Positions 1-7,739 of a stretch of 64,000 bases of DNA are shown piece after piece. The notes under the pieces were generated by a model that did not search any database, was not told the origin of the DNA, and worked only from the letters and a program-made list of their open reading frames with translations. Location: the NCBI GenBank assembly GCA_050250135.1, contig JBFWPF010000006.1, forward strand, positions 1 through 64,000, in the 5' to 3' direction. Each line of letters begins with the position of its first letter. Positions within the stretch are counted from its first letter, which is position 1. The position numbers and the translations under genes are program-made. Source of the DNA: JBFWPF01 sp050250135. Lineage in GTDB: Bacteria > Chlamydiota > Chlamydiia > Chlamydiales > JAFEGQ01.

Positions 1-41
1 TGGTCCACAATTCTTGGGCTGGTCTTTTCATTGGCCGACAT
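1..41 (-). CDS. Start of a gene cut by the left edge, probably a transposase
   Basis: Only the first 13 codons are inside the window (beginning M-S-A-N-E-K-T-S-P-R). The ATG at 41-39 is preceded by a strong Shine-Dalgarno sequence, GGAGGTAG, about four to eleven bases upstream. It lies about 85 bp inside an IS-type end (126-180), placed much as istA lies inside the same end at 7267-7321, so a transposase is the best guess. The N-terminus does not match the istA protein at 5889-7190, so it would be a different or diverged transposase. Too little sequence is present to assign a family. Confidence 0.4.
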   Translation of the reverse strand, partial: MSANEKTSPRIVD

Positions 42-125
42 ATTCTACCTCCTTTGGTCGGGAAGGTAAAATTCATGCCATCTAGGCCCTAAAATGAAAA
101 GTTAATTTTTGATGCGCTAGCCCTG

Positions 126-180
126 GCCAACCGGCAAAGATAGTTGTCGTCAGCCGGCAAAGATAATTGTCGCGGCACAG
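126..180. repeat. IS end with two internal 19-bp repeats (copy 1)
   Basis: This 55-bp stretch is identical to 7267-7321 in the same orientation. It contains two near-identical 19-mers (CCGGCAAAGATAGTTGTCG at 131-149 and the same with one change at 154-172). Repeated motifs close to the tip, ending in CA, are typical of IS21-family ends, where they bind the transposase. The identity of two distant copies shows this is a recently active or recombining end. Confidence 0.75.
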
Positions 181-689
181 CCAGTCATCCGATCATCCGC
201 TACAGTGCTCACGGTTGTCATTTCAGCAACGATTTCTAGAGTCCTTGCGTCAATCGCCACATGAATCTTAAGCCACTTACGTCGCTTGCCCTTGCCATGA
301 GTGCGCACCTTCCATTCACCTTCTCCTAAGATCTTCAAACCCGATGCATCCAGAATGACTATGCTGGGGCGTCGATTGGAGAGATCAGGCAGGCTATCAT
401 TCAATGAGGCTGCCCTTTTGCAAATCAGCGAGTAGGTCGGCACAGCAAAAGGGGCCTTGGCAAGGGCTTGCAAGGATCTGACAAACCCCTCAAGCATCCG
501 ATAGGTCAGGCGGTAATGGACCTTCATCAGCATGAGCATCAAAATCAACTGATCAGAAAATTCAAGGGGGCGACCAGATCTCCTTTCCCGTTTCAGTTTG
601 GGATGCACCACCTCCGGATCCACCAAAAACGTGAGGCTGCCTCTATTTACCAGCTCCTGATTGTATTGGCGCCAGTTACGCTTGCCCAT
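150..689 (-). pseudogene. IS5-like transposase, 3'-truncated by another IS
   Basis: The ORF starts at an ATG (689) with a strong Shine-Dalgarno sequence (AGGAGG). The protein has the usual IS5-group N-terminal region (R-Q-Y-N near residue 7, L-V-N-R-G-S-L-T-F, a G-R-P-x-x-F-S-D helix) and the start of the DDE domain (L-D-A-S-G-L-K, then H-V-A-I-D and V-A-D-D-R-M). Homology stops at about position 181. The last residues (C-A-A-T-I-I-F-A-G) are read from the IS end at 126-180, so the catalytic domain is incomplete and the protein cannot be active. The remainder of the gene is not in the window. Confidence 0.8.
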
Positions 690-784
690 GTGAACCTCCT
701 CAAACCCTACCTGCTGTAAAGGCTAAGGATTTTCTTTTGCTTAGGAAATTTTTAGCAACCCTTTCGTAGGGGATTTTTCAACAC
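181..784 (-). mobile_element. IS5-like element remnant
   Basis: It comprises the truncated transposase gene and about 95 bp upstream of it. The right boundary is put near 784 because the duplicated effector gene (785-955) loses similarity to its intact copy there. The element therefore seems to have inserted into a copy of the Sel1-effector gene and later been interrupted by a second IS at 180. Terminal inverted repeats cannot be identified because one end is missing. Confidence 0.5.
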
Positions 785-955
785 AGTCACATGATTGCAG
801 TCTGGATCCAAAGTCGCGCAAAAGACATTGCAGGCCACATAAACTAGGCTAACTTTTGCGTTGAGTACACTGGCGAGCACACCCTTGGTCTGGGATGCCT
901 TTTCGAGGTCTGTAGCCACTCCATTTACGTAGATAACCCGCACATCTGATGCCAT
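752..955 (-). pseudogene. 5' remnant of a duplicated Sel1-effector gene
   Basis: The 67-residue ORF begins with the same 15 residues as the 544-residue protein at 1125-2759 and stays closely similar for about 57 residues, to D-P-D-C-x-H-V. After that it reads into unrelated sequence next to the IS5-like remnant and stops. The start codon, its ribosome-binding site (GGGGACAGAGCT before ATG) and the upstream region are also duplicated. It is best read as a second copy of the effector gene destroyed by IS insertion. A short peptide may still be made. Confidence 0.75.
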
Positions 956-1150
956 AGCTCTGTCCCCTCATGATTGGCTAGCTCTATTTATCGCCCCTAG
1001 ATGAGAACCGCTATCGTATGCTTGTTGCGTGTCGTAGGATGAACTGGGCGATTGAATTTACGAAACCTTAACAGACAATGCTATTTTTGTGAAGCCTAAC
1101 TAGGACTCGCAATCGCAAAGTCAATCAGAAGATGGTGCAGTCTTCGTCCC
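956..1150. repeat. Direct duplication (left copy): upstream region plus 3' end of effector gene
   Basis: About 195 bp closely similar to 2760-2955. The block contains the region upstream of the start of one effector gene and the last codons of the next, including the codons for the C-terminal C-T-I-F. The two copies differ by scattered point changes. They mark the joints of a tandem duplication of the effector unit. Confidence 0.8.
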
Positions 1151-2759
1151 TCTTATTGCTTTTTTGCTTGGACTTATTAAGCGCCTCAATCGCCTTGGGA
1201 TGGCCCCCTTGTGCAGCTTCTTTCCGCCACTTCCGTGCCTTATCAGGATCACAAGGTGTCCCATACCCTTCCTCGTAATACAGGCTTAGCGCCCACTTGG
1301 CATCCAAATTGCCGTTCCTTGCACCCTTCTTGCACCACTTAAAGGCAAGCCGAGGATCTTCGGCAACCTTTTGGCCACAAGCATACCTCTTAGCTAGATC
1401 GGTGCAAACCTGAGCGTAGACAGTATCGGCTCCCTCCAATCCCTGTACACTCGCCTTGTAAAACCACTCTGCAGCTGTCTCGAGGTCTTGTTTGGTTTTA
1501 TACGTCCAGATCCCGACTAGTAGCTGTGCCTCCTTGCCTCCCTCCACAGCTAGCTTGTTGATCAGCTCAAAGGCCTGCTCTGGCTGACTCCCCATCAAGT
1601 CGATGGCCATCAAAAGCCGAGCGAGATAATGCCCCTGCTCGGCAGCTTGCTTCGTGACTGCTTGAGCCTCCTCGGTATCCCCCCTGTCCGCATGAAAGTA
1701 CCGCAGGATAATCAGAGCATCCAGGTTGCCTTGGTCAATAGCTTGCCACAAAAAGATCACCCCATTCTCATCATTATGATTGCAAAGATAGAGGCCCACC
1801 GTAAGCTGGGCTTGCAAATCCCCTTGCACTGCTAATTTTTTAAGGTGCTCAATTTCCTCTGGCGTGCATTTCTCTGCCTGAATGTTGAGTGACTCCATAA
1901 ATTTCTTAATCATCGCATGATACATTCCCTCAAACGCCCGCTCAAATATTTGGCTGGCTACATCTTGATCATCCGGCATCTGATTGTCGTCATTTGAATC
2001 GGTGACCTCTTCGCAACTATCGTCATTCCTATCGGTAACCTCTTCGTTTTCTGACTTGGAATTGGCCTTCTCCTTCTTCTGCAAAGCCCCAATAAAGTAA
2101 TTAAAATCCCGGGCAACTTCGTCCAAATATTCCTGTTTGAAGGAATGCCCCTCTAACCCTATCAATAGAGAGCTGAGGGACTTTTTGACTTTGCTCTGAA
2201 ACTCATAACAATGGTATCCTGGTATTCGTTTGAGATCTCTGAGGGTAAGTAGAGGAAGATCGATAAGTTTAAGATCATCCCAAATAGGCGTCGTTTTTGT
2301 GATAGCGCTTTGGCCATTTTTTCGGCAGGCCACCCCTCCCGTCACACACATATCATCGTGATTGCAAATATTGTTCCAAACGCCGCTTCCGAGTGACTGG
2401 TGAAGTAGAAACAGGCCACCATTTGAGCTCACCCAGAGTCTCTCCCCCATCTCGCTGTGGTGGGTGTGCTTTAGGGATTCTAGGGCCACAAGTCCGACGT
2501 GAGTGCCCTTGCTAAAAAGGACCAGAAAGACCGAGCGCTTCTTGTTGAAGTGCTTGATCAGCTTATTTGAGAGCGCATTGGCTGCATGCCCGACGTGATG
2601 GCAGTCCGGCTGAAAACTCGCGCACACCACCCCGCAGGGCACATGAACCAGGCTCACCTTAGCATTGAGTTTACTCGCGAGCACACCCTTGGTCTGGGAT
2701 GCCTCGTGGAAGCTGGTAGCCACTCCGTTTACGTAGATAACCCGCACATCTGATGCCAT
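1125..2759 (-). CDS. Sel1-repeat protein with hydrolase-like N-terminus and C-terminal CaaX-type motif
   Basis: 544 residues, ATG start with a clear GGAG site (AAGGAGACAGAGCT). The N-terminal ~130 residues open with V-I-Y-V-N-G-V and carry F-S-K-G-T-H-V near residue 84, which recalls an alpha/beta-hydrolase nucleophile turn and the chlamydia-restricted DUF687-type proteins (inference from memory). An acidic linker with a doubled E-E-V-T-D motif follows at about 235-270. From about residue 295 to 530 there are Sel1 (TPR-like) repeats, recognisable by the A-x-x-G-x-x-x-A spacing. The last four residues are C-T-I-F, fitting a CaaX prenylation box. No signal peptide or membrane segment is seen. 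Sel1 proteins are common in intracellular bacteria, and the CaaX end suggests a host-delivered effector. The Sel1 part is firm; hydrolase activity and prenylation are inferences. Confidence 0.8.
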   Translation of the reverse strand: MASDVRVIYVNGVATSFHEASQTKGVLASKLNAKVSLVHVPCGVVCASFQPDCHHVGHAANALSNKLIKHFNKKRSVFLVLFSKGTHVGLVALESLKHTHHSEMGERLWVSSNGGLFLLHQSLGSGVWNNICNHDDMCVTGGVACRKNGQSAITKTTPIWDDLKLIDLPLLTLRDLKRIPGYHCYEFQSKVKKSLSSLLIGLEGHSFKQEYLDEVARDFNYFIGALQKKEKANSKSENEEVTDRNDDSCEEVTDSNDDNQMPDDQDVASQIFERAFEGMYHAMIKKFMESLNIQAEKCTPEEIEHLKKLAVQGDLQAQLTVGLYLCNHNDENGVIFLWQAIDQGNLDALIILRYFHADRGDTEEAQAVTKQAAEQGHYLARLLMAIDLMGSQPEQAFELINKLAVEGGKEAQLLVGIWTYKTKQDLETAAEWFYKASVQGLEGADTVYAQVCTDLAKRYACGQKVAEDPRLAFKWCKKGARNGNLDAKWALSLYYEEGYGTPCDPDKARKWRKEAAQGGHPKAIEALNKSKQKSNKRDEDCTIF

Positions 2760-2955
2760 AGCTCTGTCTCCTTATGATTGGCTAGGTCTGCTTATCGCCC
2801 CTAGATGAGAACCGCTATTGTATGCCTGTTGAGTGTCGTAGGATAAACCGGGCGATTGAATTTACGAAAACTTAGCAGAATGCGCGATTTTTGTGAAGCC
2901 TAACTAGAGCTCGCGATCGCAAAGTCAATCAGAAGATGGTGCACTCTTGACCCTG
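2760..2955. repeat. Direct duplication (right copy) between the two effector genes
   Basis: This is the counterpart of 956-1150. It runs from just upstream of the 544-residue gene into the last codons of the 954-residue gene. The 3' codons for C-T-I-F plus about 30 bp beyond the stop are nearly identical in the two copies. Confidence 0.8.
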
Positions 2956-5793
2956 CTGTTTGGCTGCCTTGGCTGAGGGGTGGCCAGCTTCAGCCGCACG
3001 GTCCAGCCACTTCCGAGCCTTCACAAAGTTGATAGGTGTGCCGTATCCATACTTGTAATACTGGCTTAATATCCATTTTGCATCCGCATTACCCGCCTTC
3101 GCACCTTTTTTACACCATGTGAAGGAGAGCTCAGGATTCTTGGCAACCTTATCCCCTCTCTCGTACATTTCAGAGAGTTCAGCACAGCACTCGGCATAGA
3201 GAGTATCGGCCCCCCGCACTCCCTGAACGCTAGCCTTGAATAGCCATTCTGCAGCAGAGTGAAAATCCTTCCCCTTTCTGTACAACATTCCGAGCATAAA
3301 CTGCGCCTCCTTCCGCCCCTCCTCAGCCAGTTTCGTAAGCCCCTCCTTGGAGGCCTTGGCATCTGTCAGTAGCCCCAGAAGCAGCAGAAGCATTTTTGCC
3401 ATATAGTGCCCCTGCTTTGCAGCCGGCTCAAGAATATTCTGCCCGGCTTTTAGATCACCCTTGTCAAAGTAATAGCAAGCAAGGAGGCACCTGGCTGCCC
3501 CATGGCCCTGCTCAGCAGCCTGCAATAGCCAGACAACACCCTCGGCATCTTCACCCTTGGGCCCGAGATGGAGCCCCAACCAAATTTGTGACCGCAAATC
3601 TCCCTGTGCCCCTAGATGCTTTAGGTTGGAGAGCTCATCTGGTGTAAATTCCTTCGGCCCAATCTGGAACTCCTCTCGCAAACCATCTATCAAATCCTCA
3701 TTCATTTGCCTGAGCATACCTATAAACACGTTCTTACCGACGTCCTCATCACCTGAGTCAGCGCCCTCTTCATCCGAAGAGGTGACCTCCTCTTTTTGCG
3801 AACTCAAGCTGTGGGATTGCTTCATGGAAGAAGAGGGTTTCGCTGGCTTGGGGTGCGACAACCCACTGGTAGGCCCCTTGCTGTTCGGCTCCCCACAAGA
3901 AAGTAGGCCACGGCACGCATTAAGAGGCCCCCGGGCCTCTGCGAGACCCTGACCATACGCTAGCGCTAACCACTTTTCGGCCAATAGCAGCTGTTTAGGC
4001 ACTCCTTCTCCCAAACAGTAGCTTAATCCTAACCAGCACTGGAGCTCCTTACACCCACCGTTAGCCCACTCGGTCATAATGCGGAGATACTCCTCGCTAT
4101 TTCCTAACTTGCAGTGAGATTTGGCAAGAAGAATTCGGACAAATACGTTATTCGTTTTAGTTAAGGGAGACAGGACTTTGCAGGCATCTTGATAACTATT
4201 CTTATTTACGTAGTGCAGTGCAATGAGGATACGGGCCTCCACGTTCCCATTCTCAGCGGCTTGAAAGAACCATACCAAGGCCTCTGCCTCTTGAGAGGTA
4301 AGAAGCGTCAGACCTACGCCAACTTGCGCCCTAGGATCGCCTTGCTGGGCCTCCATCTTAAGGCGCGCGAGCTGTTCCCCGGAAAGCTCTCCTTTCGAGG
4401 GAACAATTTGGCCAAGGATAGCCATCAAGTCCTCAAAGCACTTTTCCATAATTTTGCCTTGCGCTTCGAAAAATATGCTGTTTAACCCGGAGGTTGGGGC
4501 GGGTTCGGTCTGGGGGTCTAGAATGACGAAATGTTTCGGAAATGAGGGATCAACGGGCTCGACCGGCTTTAGCGTGGCCTTGAAGCTGGGAACCTGCTTC
4601 ATGGAAGAAGAACCCGTGGATTGAGCAGGCTTGGACGGGCCCGTTAATTTGAAGGGCTGTTTTTCGGAAGGACCTTTAAGTAGGGTCGAGTTTTGCGGAA
4701 CCTTTAGTTGGGGAGCCTCCTTCATGGAAGAAGAACCCGTGGACTGAGCAGGCTTGGACGGACCCTTTAACTGGGGAACCTGTTTCACCGAAGAAGGCTT
4801 TGCTGGCTTGAACTCCACCAAATGGGGAACCGGCTTCTCGGAAGAAGGCTTTACTGGTTTAGGCTGCAGTAAATTGGAAGGCCCCTTTAGGGAAGAGAGG
4901 GAAATCGACCCGAACTCGACCCAGAAAGAGACCAAGGCTTGAGGCTGGCTGAAGACCACCACTTCGTCGCACTCGGGTGTTTGACCCTTCATACAAGGGT
5001 GGCAGTTGCTATTGATGGGAATAAAATGGGCATCATGATTTTCGTAGTTCGACTTGCCCATTAACTGGTGCATGTCACTGCATGGGCATTTAGCTATCTG
5101 CTTCCCATCCGAAACGACAGGGTAGGGAGAGCGCATGGAGACCCAGGCCAGCAATAGATGCCCGTCGGAGCTGTAGTACTGAGCCGCATACTTGGCGCTA
5201 TCAGTGAAATAGAATCCCTTTCCAAAGTAGCCCTCATCGGTATTGTGGCTATGGGTAGCGCTCCCCTGGTGGTTACCAAAGGATTGGAAGCCGGTCTTAC
5301 AGATCGAATGGCAATTGTTCCCGCTCGTCGCATGCCACAGAGGAAGGATTCCAACGCTGTCTATCAGAGGCAACCGCTCTCCCTGGGAGGGTATTTTAAA
5401 GGGCTTAAACAGGCTTCTCGCGCTATCCCACCGTTGGATCGCCTGATGGCGGAGCTGGAGCTGCGGGTCGTTTTGTTTACTCGGCCATTTAGGCTGAAAG
5501 GCAAGCTGCTGCGAGGTGACGTACTGATTGTAAAGTGTGCTCTCAAACGACCGGGTGGCATTCCAATTTAGGATGGCGTAGACCTTGACAATCCCCTTTT
5601 CCGGAGGGGCGCTGTGCTGAAAATAGCGGACAATGAAGTCGAGTTCGGGGTCACCCTGCTGGATAGCAACCTTCCTGTATCCCAGATCAGAAGGGCCTTC
5701 ACTGCTCCGGACAAAAACCGGTCCGCTCACATACCACGGGGTCGTCTTATTAGCCGGTGAAAGATCTGACGGTAAGGGACTATTCTTATCCAC
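2929..5793 (-). CDS. PARP-type ADP-ribosyltransferase fused to Sel1 repeats, with CaaX-type C-terminus
   Basis: 954 residues, GTG start after a GGGGG-rich site. Residues ~45-295 look like a complete PARP catalytic domain: an N-terminal F-I-V-R-Y-F-Q/I-V-K-V-Y region, H154 in L-W-H-A-T, Y195 in G-F-Y-F-T, and E277 in D-E-V-V-V-F, i.e. the H-Y-E triad of eukaryotic PARPs. A Cys/His-rich insert lies at 236-275. Residues ~300-420 are a Ser/Pro/Lys-rich linker of repeated units (K-G-P-S-K-P-A-Q-S). Two Sel1 blocks follow (about 475-625 and 725-945), separated by a second low-complexity acidic linker. The last four residues are C-T-I-F, as in the neighbouring protein. H-Y-E PARPs can make poly- or mono-ADP-ribose; Sel1 repeats mediate protein binding. 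A host-directed, possibly prenylated effector is the inference. There is no signal peptide, so type III secretion would be the expected route. Confidence 0.88.
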   Translation of the reverse strand: MDKNSPLPSDLSPANKTTPWYVSGPVFVRSSEGPSDLGYRKVAIQQGDPELDFIVRYFQHSAPPEKGIVKVYAILNWNATRSFESTLYNQYVTSQQLAFQPKWPSKQNDPQLQLRHQAIQRWDSARSLFKPFKIPSQGERLPLIDSVGILPLWHATSGNNCHSICKTGFQSFGNHQGSATHSHNTDEGYFGKGFYFTDSAKYAAQYYSSDGHLLLAWVSMRSPYPVVSDGKQIAKCPCSDMHQLMGKSNYENHDAHFIPINSNCHPCMKGQTPECDEVVVFSQPQALVSFWVEFGSISLSSLKGPSNLLQPKPVKPSSEKPVPHLVEFKPAKPSSVKQVPQLKGPSKPAQSTGSSSMKEAPQLKVPQNSTLLKGPSEKQPFKLTGPSKPAQSTGSSSMKQVPSFKATLKPVEPVDPSFPKHFVILDPQTEPAPTSGLNSIFFEAQGKIMEKCFEDLMAILGQIVPSKGELSGEQLARLKMEAQQGDPRAQVGVGLTLLTSQEAEALVWFFQAAENGNVEARILIALHYVNKNSYQDACKVLSPLTKTNNVFVRILLAKSHCKLGNSEEYLRIMTEWANGGCKELQCWLGLSYCLGEGVPKQLLLAEKWLALAYGQGLAEARGPLNACRGLLSCGEPNSKGPTSGLSHPKPAKPSSSMKQSHSLSSQKEEVTSSDEEGADSGDEDVGKNVFIGMLRQMNEDLIDGLREEFQIGPKEFTPDELSNLKHLGAQGDLRSQIWLGLHLGPKGEDAEGVVWLLQAAEQGHGAARCLLACYYFDKGDLKAGQNILEPAAKQGHYMAKMLLLLLGLLTDAKASKEGLTKLAEEGRKEAQFMLGMLYRKGKDFHSAAEWLFKASVQGVRGADTLYAECCAELSEMYERGDKVAKNPELSFTWCKKGAKAGNADAKWILSQYYKYGYGTPINFVKARKWLDRAAEAGHPSAKAAKQQGQECTIF

Positions 5794-5872
5794 GACGCAC
5801 CCCCATTAGGTTTTGGTAAAGATCTTAATCGGGGCGGTTGGATTTTGAAAAGCACTCTTTGCGTCTTTTTGT

Positions 5873-5916
5873 GCCCGCTGCCGATGCCCTATAGACGATA
5901 GGTCGCAATCAGGGGT
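5873..5916 (+). repeat. Solo right end of the 159-bp palindromic repeat, fused to istA
   Basis: The 44 nt match the right-hand end of the full repeats at 50773-50931 and 61241-61399, including ACGATAGGTCGCAATCAGGG. Read on the minus strand it forms the last codons and the stop of the truncated istA gene (P-L-I-A-T-Y-R-L-stop). The rest of the 159-bp unit is absent. Confidence 0.8.
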
Positions 5917-7190
5917 TTGAGGAGGGCCACATATTCCCGACAGGCGACACGGTCCTCCAGTCGACGATCCAGCTCCTCCCAGCTTTGACGAAATGCTAAA
6001 GTGGGAAAAAGCTCGTCGCGAAAAATGTAGTGGCGAAAAGCTCCCGGCTTGCGACTCAAAGATCCGATCAAATGGCGGTAGTCGATAGCACGGTCCCCTT
6101 TCCGGACACGAGACAGGGTAATGACCGGGTCACCCCCCATAAAACACTCAAGGCGATCATCGTAGAGATGAACTTTGAGGATCATCCCGATTAAGCGGGA
6201 GTGGACTGAATAGATCGCCCCCCGGACAGTGATCGTACCCGATGAAGTCACCCTTACCCGCTCCTCGGTGTAGTCGACCGTCTTAGCCATCGGTAGCTCA
6301 GTCAGAAAGGGGCGCTCCTCCATCACGAGCTTTTCGATCCTTAAGTTATGCCTTTGGATGATCTGCCGGACAAAGTCGCGGTAAGCTTCCAAACTGGGGA
6401 AATCTCTGGACCCTCTGAGCAACAGGGCCTGTTCAATCCGCCTCTTCAAATGCCTATGAGAGGCCTCAATCGTCCCATTCTCATGGCTTATCCCCTTATT
6501 ATTTCGGGTAGGCTTCATCCCATAATAGGCGCATAACTCTTCGTAGTCCTGGGTAAATTCCTCCTTAGCATTATTCTTATAGGCAGCAGAGAGGCTATCG
6601 GTCCGATGAGTCTTAGGAGCACCCCCTAGATCCCAAAGGCCATTCTGGAGCCCCTCAGCCAAGGCCGTAAAACTCTCGCCCCCTAAAATGACCTGAGCAT
6701 GTTCCCACCCGCTATAAGCCAGGCGGAAATGGTAGAATCGGTGGTCCAAAGGATCGCCTCCAATCGTGACCCTCAGCCCATTGGCACAGGTAAAGTCGGA
6801 GAGACCCTGCCCACCTGGAGGATGCTCCTGCCGGAAAATGACCTCCTTTTCCTCTCCATGGAGGGCCTTCCACTTCCTAACCCTTCTTTGGAGGGTGCGC
6901 AGCATAGAGTCGGGATACTCCCTGGGGTAGCGCTTTTGGATCTCCTCCAATAGGGTAATAGGCTGTAAAGCGGGATTGGCCTCGAGCAAAGGACAAAGCT
7001 CGCCTTCCCACACCTCTTCAAAAGGGTCAGGTCTCGTTTTCCAATCTCGCCCTTTCTTGGGCTTTTTCAAGTTTCGAGCGGATCTTTCACAGAATCCAGC
7101 CCGAGCAGCTGCGGCTGCCTGAGTTCTGCCTTTCTTTCTCTCTTTCATATATATCCTTACCTGACGATCATTGATTCTGGGTCCTGGCAT
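5889..7190 (-). pseudogene. istA: IS21-family transposase IstA, C-terminally truncated
   Basis: The 433-residue ORF starts at ATG with GGAAGAGGTG upstream. It has an N-terminal helix-turn-helix region (R-K-K-G-R-T-Q-A-A-A-A-A-R-A-G), a DDE integrase core (D-F-T near residue 132; T-D-S-L near 197; E-N-G-T-I-E-A near 243) and a C-terminal beta-barrel region. Usual IstA proteins are around 500 residues. Similarity stops at R-E-Y-V-A-L-L-K and the last eight residues are encoded by the end of a palindromic repeat. No istB, the partner ATPase needed for transposition, follows; the PARP gene does. The element is therefore probably dead, although the core catalytic residues persist. Confidence 0.85.
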
Positions 7191-7266
7191 CTTTCACCTC
7201 TTCCTGAAGGCCGAAACGCCTTAACGGTAGAAGATGCTAGGACTTTTTTTGTTTCAGTTGATCATC

Positions 7267-7321
7267 GCCAACCGGCAAAGATAGTTGTCGTCAGCCGGCA
7301 AAGATAATTGTCGCGGCACAG
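7267..7321. repeat. IS end with two internal 19-bp repeats (copy 2)
   Basis: Identical to 126-180 over 55 bp and in the same orientation, upstream of istA. It contains the same two CCGGCAAAGATAxTTGTCG units. Flanking sequences differ from those of copy 1, which defines the element tip at or within a base of 7321. Confidence 0.75.
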
Positions 7322-7739
7322 TGCACATTTGAAGTTACCGCCAGGGGCACGTCTATATTGTCTGCAACAGGATGCCAATAACGATGAGATTGCCCTTCTC
7401 AATGCCACATTTCCTTTCTTTCCTTGCCATAGGGCGATTCAAGATTTAGGCGATACTGCAACTTTGATTGACCAACTGGATGGAGTGATCACTGTAGACA
7501 CTTCCGTTGCACACCTCTCCGGAGCGCTTGGGAAAAGGACCTGGCTTCTCCTTTCATCGGCTTCCGATTGGAGATGGTATTCCCAGGAGAGCACGTCCTA
7601 CTGGTATGATTCAGTAGCCATTCTAAGACAAACTCGGTACGGCTGCTGGTACACTCCTCTTAGAACGCTCTCAAGGATTCTCAGCGACATGCGGAGCGCT
7701 AGCGAAGGTGGGCGAGGGCCCCTGCTAGCTCTTCAATAA
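7322..7739 (+). pseudogene. 3' fragment of a glycosyltransferase family 9 / TPR-type gene
   Basis: The readable protein (about 139 residues) matches the C-terminal half of GT9 (ADP-heptose transferase-like) domains found at the end of TPR glycosyltransferases: D-L-G-D-T-A-T-L-I, then V-I-T-V-D-T-S-V-A-H-L-S-G-A-L-G-K, then W-L-L-L and D-W-R-W. The donor-binding part is present but the N-terminal half and the gene start are gone, replaced by the IS end at 7321. The ORF runs 41 nt into the convergent sufS gene. The first few codons of the open frame are IS sequence. Confidence 0.75.

Larger units (their letters stand above)
1..180 (-). mobile_element. Terminal part of an insertion sequence running off the left edge
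   Basis: The segment carries the 55-bp IS end (126-180) and the start of a leftward gene. The outer boundary is set by comparison with 7267-7321: the two copies agree up to the G at 180/7321 and diverge beyond. The element sits directly against the truncated 3' end of an IS5-like transposase gene, so it most likely inserted into that gene. The body of the element is outside the window. Confidence 0.55.
5889..7321 (-). mobile_element. IS21-like element remnant
   Basis: It holds one terminal end (7267-7321), about 76 bp of leader and the truncated istA. The other end and istB are missing, replaced at 5916 by the solo palindromic-repeat end. On the right it abuts a 5'-truncated glycosyltransferase gene, which it or a parent copy probably disrupted. 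Confidence 0.75.

Noticed and set aside
1..7739. The left region as an integrated prophage or conjugative element
   Set aside because: Only IS remnants and effector genes are present; no integrase, structural, conjugation or replication genes were seen.
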